A stretch of 64,000 bases of DNA, taken from assembly GCA_905220665.1 (NCBI GenBank), contig CAJNAR010000171.1:124001-188000 (forward strand). Direction: 5' to 3'. Below, in pieces: positions 54,749-64,000 of the stretch (its first letter is position 1; every line of letters begins with the position of its first letter). The stretch is from Albugo candida (taxonomy: Eukaryota; Oomycota; Peronosporomycetes; Albuginales; Albuginaceae). The notes under the pieces are model-generated. The model made no database searches and had not been told where the DNA came from. It worked only from the letters and a program-made list of their open reading frames with translations. The position numbers and the translations under genes are program-made.

Positions 54749-57700
54749 ATGACTGCCGCAGTCAATAGCTCTGGTACGCTCCTTCAAATCGTTTTTTTTC
54801 GCGAATTTCGTTCGCTTTTTCGACCTAAAAGGGACTTCTCCTAATCGTTGTATTAGCGAGTGGAATCCTAGCGCTTTTAGAGGAGAACGATAATTCGCTA
54901 AAGGTACATAAACACTTATACAAAAACAGCACTCAAACGCGTCTATTTCCTCCCATTAGGCTCACGCACTTCAAAAGCTGCACGCAGTAATCGATCATTA
55001 TTGGGTGGAAATCGCTGATGCGATACCGTTGATTGAGGGTCTGTCTGAAGACGAAGACTTTCCTGATCGCGATCTTGCAGCTTTTGTGGCATCGAAATGT
55101 TTTTTCCACTTGGAAGAATACGAGGACGCTTTGCGTTTGGCGTTAGGCGCTGGCTCCTATTTCGATTTACAGATCAAATCTCAATACACCGACACGATCA
55201 TTGGTACCCGTCTTCGTGTCTGAAATTGCAAAACTGAATGCTGAAGGACGCTTTGTAGCCACATGTATTGATGAATACGCAAACGTTCGAAACAAGCAAG
55301 AAAAAAGTGACGAGGAAGAGCTTTTAGACCCACGGATGAAAATTGTGGTCGAACGAATGTTTGAACGGTGTTATGCGACCGGAGAATTCAAACAAGCGCT
55401 TGGAATTGCTTTGGAAACTCGACGTTTGGATCACGTTGAAGAGTGTTTTGCTCAATGCACAGAAGTCTTGGATATCTTGGCGTATTGCTTTGACGTCTGC
55501 AGAAATATCATCACGAATCGCGATTTCAGGATGCAAGTGTATGAGGTCATGGTCAAGGTAAGGGCGACATTGTCTACGATGACTTGATTCTTCCGTTTGT
55601 GCTGTAGACATACCGCAATCAACCTGTCCAAGATTACTCCAACATGTGTCAATGTCTTCAGATGCTCGATAATCACTTGGAAGTCACCAGAATCCTGGAG
55701 AAACTGATTCGAGGCTCGACCGATGATACACTGGTGGCTTTCCAGGTCGCTTTTGATCTATTTGAAAATGAAAATCAGAAATTCCTGATGAACATTTACC
55801 ATTCACTTCCTTCCCATCCGACAGCGCTTGAAGCAGCTAGCGCCACAGAGAGCAAAAGTAACGACGGAAATGAGAATGATCCGTCCGTCACCACAGGAGC
55901 TTTGAATGCATCCACGCCGATTCCTTCTGGATGCCCTGCAAATTACTGGGAACGCCTCGACAAGCTCAAAGTGATCCTCAGTGGAGAATTTATTGGTGAA
56001 TTAGTTTTGGATTTCTTACACAGACAATCAGACACCGATCCGCTGATCATGAAATCGATCAAAACGGCAGTGGAGGAACGAAATTCAGTGCTTAATCATT
56101 CGGCTGTTATCGCTCACGCGTACATGAATTGCGGCACTACTGCGGACCAGTTTCTTCGCGATAACCTCGATTGGCTCGGAAAAGCGACCAACTGGGCAAA
56201 ATTTACTGCAACAGCTACCTTGGGTGTGATCCACAAAGAACACGTTCGAGAGAGCATGAATCTTCTTGCTCCATACTTGTCAACGAATGGAAACTCCACT
56301 TCGTCGTACTCGGAAGGAGGTGCTCTTTACGCGATGGGTCTGATTCACGCGAACAAAGGCTTTGCTGGGACGGGAAGTAAGAGTATAATGGAGTACATAC
56401 GCACCGCACTGAAGAATTCCGGTACCGATGAAGTTGTTCAGCACGGCGCTTGCCTTGGAATTGGACTTTGTGGCCTTGCGTCTCAAGACTATGAGATCTA
56501 TGAAGAGCTGAAAAATATGATGTTCACCGATTCGGCTGTAGCCGGCGAGGCTGCAGGTATCTCGATTGGGCTCGTGTTGCTTGGTGCTGGAAGCAATTAT
56601 CGGAATGGAGAAATACTTCGAGATTTGCTTGGTTATGCTCACGACACAAAGCACGAAAAGATCATTCGAGGCGCAGTTATGGGTATCGCTTTGATGATGT
56701 ACGGACGAGAAGAACAAGCGGATGCATTGATTGAGCAGTTGGTTCGCGATAAAGATTGGCTGATTCGTTATGGAGGAATGTATGCAATCGCTATGGCGTA
56801 CTGTGGAACTTCCAACAATAACGCAGTGCGACGACTGCTTCATGTGGCTGTGAGCGACGTATCTGACAACGTCCGTCGCGCTGCTGTCACGTGTTTGGGA
56901 TTTGTACTGTTTCGGAATTCTGTTCAAGTTCCAAAATTGGTATCGCTTCTTTCAGAGAGCTTTAATCCTCACGTACGATATGGCGCATGTATCGCTGTTG
57001 GAATCGCCTGTGCTGGATCCGCAAAGAATGAAGCCATTCAGCTTTTGGATCCTTTGCTCGATGATCCCGTTGATTACGTTCGCCAAGGAGCTCTATTGGC
57101 TTTAGCGATGGTATTGATGCAAGAATCAGAAGGAAGGAATCCCAAAGTCGCAGTAATCCACGAGAAGATCCGCAAATACATCAACGACAAGCACGTGACG
57201 ACGATGACCAAGGTACGATGTGAAGATATCTGTGAGCTCTGTATGCTGATTGTGGGTGCTTTTAGATGGGAGCAGTTCTGGCTCAAGGGATTTTGGATGC
57301 GGGCGGTCGGAATGTCGTCATTTCACTCCAGTCACACACAGGGTTTGTTATCGCGTGCTCATTTGACGGGAGGATACTGATTGAAATGTGGTAGATTCAC
57401 AAAGATGTCGGCGGTTGTCGGGCTGGCAATCTGGGCGCAATATTGGTTCTGGTATCCGCTTTTCAACTTTCTGGAGCTGTCATTTCAACCGACATTGGCG
57501 ATAGGACTGAATCAAGATCTCAAGCTTCCTAAAGCATTCGGACTCGTATGCAATTCGAAGAAATCGATGTTTGCAACTCCGAAACGAATGGAAGAGAAAA
57601 AAGATGAAAAGAAAGAATTGATCGCAACAGCCGTGTTGTCGACTACTGCCAAAGCAAAAGCACGACAAGCAAGACATGATGTAAAGGAGAAGCAAGCTGA

Positions 57701-58052
57701 AGGCTTGGAAGGGAAGAAGGAGATGGAGCCAGAGGCAATGGAAGTCGATGATGAAGGCGTAGAACCAGTGGCTGCCCCCATCAAAGAAAAGGAAAAGGAA
57801 CCATCCAGCTATACGCTATCGAATCCAGCCCGAGTGACCATGGCTCAAGAAGCGTATGTAACGTACGATTTATCGCAACGACATGTCCCAGTAGTCCCAA
57901 GTAGACGTCCAGGTGGCATCATCATGCTGCGTGATACCAAACCGGAAGAAGAAGAAGACGTCGAAGCTGTCAGAGCGCCTCTAGGAGCAGGCGTCGAGGA
58001 AGAAGCTGAGCCTCCAGAGCCATTTGAATGGAAATCCAGCCAAGAATCGTAG
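54749..58052 (+). CDS. PSMD1: 26S proteasome regulatory subunit Rpn2
   Basis: Seven exons: 54749-54773, 54857-54903, 54960-55203, 55247-55557, 55608-57212, 57266-57342 and 57395-58052, giving 988 residues (human 953). It is a base scaffold of the 19S particle. The middle is a PC-repeat toroid (GGALYAMGLIHANKG, GACLGIGLCGLAS, GEAAGISIGLVLLG). Exons 5-7 join to TTMTKMGAVLAQGILDAGGR, VVISLQSHTG and FTKMSAVVGLAIWAQYWFWYPL, as in PSMD1. An acidic/Lys-rich segment precedes the conserved end RPGGIIMLRDT...EPPEPFEW. The first two exons code for only 9 and 15 residues. Intron 3 is just 43 nt. The upstream residues MTAAVNSSASGILALLEEND match the known N-terminus. Confidence 0.95.
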
Positions 58053-58132
58053 TGCTGGAAAGTGATACTGTAGCCGTGAAATGAAATTCTCATTCTTATG
58101 GACCATTTTGTTTTGGAATACATTCAGCTCAT

Positions 58133-59925
<1,793 letters not shown>

Positions 59926-60665
59926 ATCTTCCAGTGAGGCTTATTTATCTGTTTTAATTGGCTAATAGACAATATCGATCAATTCTGTGTTGTTTTCTAT
60001 CGGATTTTCTGCGACTGAAATGATGTGAAATGGAGCATTTTATTCATCAAAATGCGTGCTTTGCGGTCATTGAGACGGAGATTCGAGTCATCTGAATATG
60101 TTGAGATACGATAGGACGAGAATGAGAAGTGAAGAGCTCAATTCGGATGCAATTTACTGTACAGATAAAAAAGGAGTGGAACATGCAAAGGGACTACGAT
60201 TCGAAATGTATTGTAAGGCTATGAGTATGATCCTGCTTATTTATAAGTTCGGCTTGCGACTGAGAGCTTTTGTGACGAAGTTATTGTATGTAATGTGCCG
60301 TGAGCGTAAGGATCCAAAGTCAAATACGGTTGTCCACTCATTGATTCAATATCTTTTCACTGTTGAATCTGGCTTAAAGTACTCATTCATCTCAATTCGG
60401 GCTGAAAAATGTATCTTATCCTGCATTATGTTAAGCGTCTCCAATACCAGTATCCACTATACATCGAGAGCACCCATCTATCGAAACTAAAACAGTCTTT
60501 ATTTTATGTCTTTAAACCACATGCTGTCCACTGACCACCGCGAAATAGCGTACATATACGCTCGTAGTTATTGTTCCCGAGAGCTTCGATTTCATTGTTT
60601 TATTAACGGAGTTTCATATTCGGCTCGGATTGGCTGTAATTGCAACAGCTATTATTGTAGCATCG
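59926..60665. other. Divergent promoter region of RUVBL1 and the USP gene
   Basis: 740 bp between oppositely directed genes. It contains a 130-codon ATG frame (60,098-60,490) with no recognisable domain and no support as a gene. Confidence 0.45.
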
Positions 60666-62789
60666 ATGGCTGCGATGGACGTTCTTGCATCATCTTTATC
60701 TCATGAGCGTAAGCACTTTAATGGCTCAAAAGCGATCACAAAAGACATAAACTGGAGCTCACAATGTAAATCTGCTGTATCGCTATTGAAAGAACGTCCA
60801 ATTACATTTGTACGGGCTAGAAATCACACGCAACATAATCATGGAGATGACTTCGAGTCGAATGATCAGAAAAAACTTGCTAAAAGAGAGAAGACACGAA
60901 GTATCGTTAGTGAATCAGAAATATTGAACTTGATGGAATGGAAAAACGCAAGAAAAATCGGCCCTGGCTTCTCTAATCTAGGCAATACGTGCTATTTGAA
61001 TGCTGTGCTGCAGTGTCTCTGCTATACTCCGTCCCTGGTCCAGCACTTGCTTCAGAATCAAAATAATATCGCCAAAAAGAAGCAATCAAATTCGTTTTGT
61101 GCACTACAGAGTATAGTGAATTTGTTTGCTCGCGTTCATCTTGAACCAAAATCAGTTCAGCCACAAAACTCTTTCCACAGCAAAAGTTTTCAGCATTCAA
61201 AAATTATACAGCCTCGAGATTTCGTGATGAACGTTCGTCTTCTCTCCAAACATTTCCGAATTGGCAGACAGGAAGACGCTCATGAGTTTTTCCGCTCTTT
61301 ACTGGACAGCATACAAAAGTCGTGTTTGCAAGCTGCTCGATTCACAAGTGATCTCGACCCTGCGGCCTCAACCACTTTGATACCGCGAATTTTCGGAGGA
61401 AAATTGAAAAGTAGCCTCAAGTGTGTGAAATGCTCGTATGTATCGGAGCATCTGGAAGATTTCCAGGATCTATCGTTGGAAATACACAATGGGATACAAA
61501 GTATCACCGAAGCAATTGACCACTTTACTGCAGTGGAAAAGCTGGATGAGAAGAATGCTTGGAAATGTACAAAGTGTCGTTTATTTAATCGTGCTGAAAA
61601 AGGACTTACAATTGCAGCCTATCCAAACGTTCTTGTGATCCAGCTGAAACGATTCGATGGGTTTCTTGGGGGTAAAATAAAAAAGCACGTTTCTTTCCCG
61701 CTCGAGCTCACGCTTCCGAATTCTCACAAGAAAGAAAGCCGAAATCGGACTAAATATGCTTTGTACGCAATATTGGTCCACGCTGGTCACTCTACAGACT
61801 GCGGTCACTATTATTCTTTTGTAAAGGGATCGTCCAGACAATGGTACGAGATGAACGATGACTCTGTACGATGGGTTTCCGCCGACACAGTATTGAGCCA
61901 AAGAGCGTATATTTTATTTTATTCTCGCGTCATAGCTGGAAATGAAAAAGTTGCACAAGCACCAGTGTGTAATGGGAAGGAAGAAATTCATCCACAGCTA
62001 TGCAGCATTTCGGAACCAGCCGAAGCTCGACCTTTACTTGTCAAGAAGGAAACTACGTCTTCAAAGCCTGTAACTGAAGGCATACAGAGAGTGAATGAAC
62101 TCGACAAAGCGATTGTTGGATCATCTTTAAAAGCCAGCACAATATTTTGCAAAGAAACGAAGGAGAATGAGGCAGAAATTCCAGCTGGGGGCTCAGTCGT
62201 AACGTACCACGTGAACGCACAGGAGGGAAGTAACGTTTCAGAAGCTCAGATGTCCTCAGTCTTTGCTGGTTTTAGCAGTCGATTTAAATTCTCTTATGAT
62301 GCTTGCTCAATGTGGACGCTCACGCCTTCTCTTCACATGCAATCGATAAAAGTTGTATGTGATCCCAAAGCCTCGCAATCAGTAAAAGTCGAACGGGAAA
62401 ACAATGTCATTCAGTCTCCACCAAAACCTGTACCCGCTCACATTCTAAAGCCGAGCAGAGGCGGTGTCAATGCCTCACTGTATGGAACAGAAATCGAAAA
62501 ATGGAATGACGATCCTCAGGCTTCGACTGCCGCAGATGAAGATTTGTCCGCAAAACATGACAGAATTCTTGGCAATTTGGTCCAAGAGGATCATCAAAGA
62601 CGGCGTTTGGGTCGTCTCGACAGCTGGAATCAATCATTAGATTCTGGAAAATTGAAAAAAATTCGACAAAAGCGCGATTTTGTATCGAATGAAGGACGCT
62701 CCAATTCCTTTCAGCACGCTTTGGAAGTCAAGCGTGTTCGATTCGGAAACAGTGCTGATAGGTCTTCTTATGAAAAGAGAGGCGAGTAA
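60666..62789 (+). CDS. Ubiquitin-specific protease (USP36/42-like)
   Basis: A single exon of 707 codons from the first ATG. The USP fold begins near residue 95. The Cys box is GPGFSNLGNTCYLNAVLQCL with catalytic C109. QEDAHEFFRSLLD follows, then a zinc-ribbon-like pair (LKCVKCSYV and WKCTKCRLF). The His box is YALYAILVHAGHSTDCGHYYSFVK (H381 in the CGHYYSF motif), and the final block is WYEMNDDSVRWV...QRAYILFYSR. The order and spacing resemble USP36/USP42/USP17. The remaining 270 residues are poorly conserved and basic toward the end (GKLKKIRQKRDF, VKRVRFGN), which in USP36 is associated with nucleolar location. The substrate is unknown. Confidence 0.9.
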   Translation: MAAMDVLASSLSHERKHFNGSKAITKDINWSSQCKSAVSLLKERPITFVRARNHTQHNHGDDFESNDQKKLAKREKTRSIVSESEILNLMEWKNARKIGPGFSNLGNTCYLNAVLQCLCYTPSLVQHLLQNQNNIAKKKQSNSFCALQSIVNLFARVHLEPKSVQPQNSFHSKSFQHSKIIQPRDFVMNVRLLSKHFRIGRQEDAHEFFRSLLDSIQKSCLQAARFTSDLDPAASTTLIPRIFGGKLKSSLKCVKCSYVSEHLEDFQDLSLEIHNGIQSITEAIDHFTAVEKLDEKNAWKCTKCRLFNRAEKGLTIAAYPNVLVIQLKRFDGFLGGKIKKHVSFPLELTLPNSHKKESRNRTKYALYAILVHAGHSTDCGHYYSFVKGSSRQWYEMNDDSVRWVSADTVLSQRAYILFYSRVIAGNEKVAQAPVCNGKEEIHPQLCSISEPAEARPLLVKKETTSSKPVTEGIQRVNELDKAIVGSSLKASTIFCKETKENEAEIPAGGSVVTYHVNAQEGSNVSEAQMSSVFAGFSSRFKFSYDACSMWTLTPSLHMQSIKVVCDPKASQSVKVERENNVIQSPPKPVPAHILKPSRGGVNASLYGTEIEKWNDDPQASTAADEDLSAKHDRILGNLVQEDHQRRRLGRLDSWNQSLDSGKLKKIRQKRDFVSNEGRSNSFQHALEVKRVRFGNSADRSSYEKRGE

Positions 62790-62947
62790 TAGAGATTTAC
62801 CAACAAATCTGTCTTTATTTGGCTGAATATAACGCTCGCTTGGTGTTAAAATGCTATTAATTCGCCGACTGATACTTGCGATTTTGTCTCAAAAAGCTGA
62901 CGATACGCCTCGAAAGGTCAGGTTACAGGAACACAGGAAGAAGGTCG

Positions 62948-64000
62948 ATGCGACTCCAATTCACTCAGCTCGCAACAAATCAACACACGGAAATTGTGAC
63001 GGCATGCTGCTGGACACCCGAGAATGATGCGGTCTCTTGCAGTGATGACAATACGATAGTTCGCTGGCGGATGGATGGTGAAGTGGTTGGAAAAATCACC
63101 ACTATCGATGCGTATGTGACATCGATCGATTGGAGTCCCTCAATAGGCAAACAAGCGGCCGATACATTTGCTGTATCGTGCACGGACGGTTCGCTGCTTC
63201 GTCTCTGAGCACATGCGAAGTCATCGCTAAGAGAGGTTTTGTAGGAACATTCCGATTGATTACAAAAAGTGGACGCGAAGAAAAGAGAGTGCAAGCATCT
63301 GAAGGAGCTGTCATCGCACTCAAATGGAATTATGATGGAACGGCTCTGATCACTGCTGGCGAGGACGGAATGCTCAAAATTTGGTCCAGAAGCGGAAATC
63401 TTCGCTCCACATTGGCGTCCACAGGTCGATCCGTTTATGCAGCTTGCTGGGGCCCCGACAATGATCAGCTTTTATTCACAAACGGTGGTAATTTGGTGAT
63501 CAAAACGGTGCAATTGGGTCGTAAAGATATTTTATGGAAGGCTCATGATGGAGCGATTCTTTGTGTGGACTGGAATCCTATCAATCAGCGGATTATTTCG
63601 GGTGGAGAGGACCGTATATTTCGCGTTTGGGATAATTTTGGCCGTCAGCTTTTTCAAAGTCCTGTCGCCGAATATGTGATAACATCTCTCGCGTGGTGTC
63701 CAAATGGAGAAACATTTGCTGTGGGCTCGTACGATATGCTTCGACTATGTGATAAAACGGGATGGTCCTATTCACGTGAAAGACCTCGCTCTGGATCGCT
63801 TATGGATATCGCGTGGGCTTCCGACAGCACGCAGTTGATAGCTGCAGGTGGAAATGGAGCTACCGTGTTTGCACAGATTACGGACCGTATTCTGACGTGG
63901 AACAAACTTGAGGTCAAATTGATCGATCCGCGTAAAATCCACGTGCATGATGTCATGAACGAGACCTTGGAAGAGATTGATTTCGCTCGAGATCGTGTCA
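62948..64000 (+). CDS. IFT80: Intraflagellar transport protein 80 (partial, runs off the window)
   Basis: Exon 1 is 62948-63188; exon 2 starts at 63245 and continues past 64,000. IFT80 is a WD40 subunit of the IFT-B complex that carries cargo into cilia and flagella. The start MRLQFTQLATNQHTEIVTAC matches MRLKISLL...HQELVSC of animal IFT80. Later strings ALITAGEDGMLKIWSRSG, LWKAHDGAILCVDWNP, ISGGEDRIFRVWD and LRLCDKTGWSYSRERP are nearly collinear. The 56-nt intron falls in TDG|TFRLITKSG; without it the frame stops. About 350 of roughly 770 residues are inside the window. A 58-codon upstream frame (62,851-63,027) overlaps the start in another phase. Confidence 0.93.

Noticed and set aside
56280..56927. 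215-codon frame antisense to Rpn2
   Set aside because: It lies fully inside a conserved exon on the other strand, and its residue content is typical of an antisense shadow.
60098..60490. 130-codon ATG frame between RUVBL1 and the USP gene
   Set aside because: No recognisable domain, no clear promoter or splice context, and it lies in a divergent promoter region; kept only as a note.
63189..63244. Apparent frameshift and stop in IFT80
   Set aside because: A GT-AG intron of 56 nt exactly restores TDG|TFRLITKSG, so the gene is not a pseudogene.

Overview
This is nuclear DNA of a eukaryote, most likely an oomycete and plausibly a white-rust type (Albugo-like) genome; the genus is inference. The evidence is threefold. 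The genes are compact, with GT-AG introns of about 43-60 nt and intergenic gaps often under 150 bp. The HSP90 gene has a sequence matching the oomycete initiator/flanking promoter consensus (TCATT, three bases, CAATT) 31 bp before its ATG. Conserved proteins carry oomycete-like domain mixtures, such as a TEY MAP kinase fused to PH, NTF2-like and C2-like domains and a FUSC-type transporter with EF hands.

Positions 1-15,200 are gene-poor and rich in mobile and degraded DNA. They hold a ruined Copia integrase fragment, an apparently intact Tc1/mariner element with an IR/DR terminus (1321-2897), a candidate solo LTR (4938-5330), and a full-length but inactivated Copia retrotransposon with LTRs, PPT and 5-bp target duplication (6704-11871). 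They also hold a group of coiled-coil reading frames that resemble KilA-N/BRO-type proteins of large DNA viruses (about 11,941-14,449). Positions 2900-4937, 5985-6545, 12,800-13,460 and 14,450-15,239 contain nothing I can name.

From 15,240 to the end the window is a dense, conserved gene island. In order: RNA polymerase III subunit RPC8 (-), a basic hypothetical protein (-), HSP90 (+), mitochondrial trifunctional enzyme alpha (+), an SR splicing factor (+), RMI2 (+), a membrane PDI with two thioredoxin domains (-), proteasome beta5 (+), an STK19-like protein (-), importin-7/8 (-), a dolichol/phytol-kinase-family protein (-), a FUSC/EF-hand membrane protein (-), poly(A) polymerase (-), the multidomain MAP kinase (+), a protein with several cyclic-nucleotide-binding domains (-), a small HAD hydrolase (+), MCM5 (+), DNA polymerase eta (+), a nucleotide-sugar transporter (+), proteasome Rpn2 (+), RuvB-like 1 (-), a USP deubiquitinase (+) and the first part of IFT80 (+), which runs off the window.

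The genes are mostly housekeeping. Two themes recur: genome maintenance (RMI2, STK19, MCM5, Pol eta, RuvB-like 1) and protein quality control (HSP90, PDI, beta5, Rpn2, USP). IFT80 implies that the organism still builds a cilium or flagellum (zoospores). Exon borders were worked out by hand from splice consensus, frame and recalled family sequence; they are predictions without transcript evidence.
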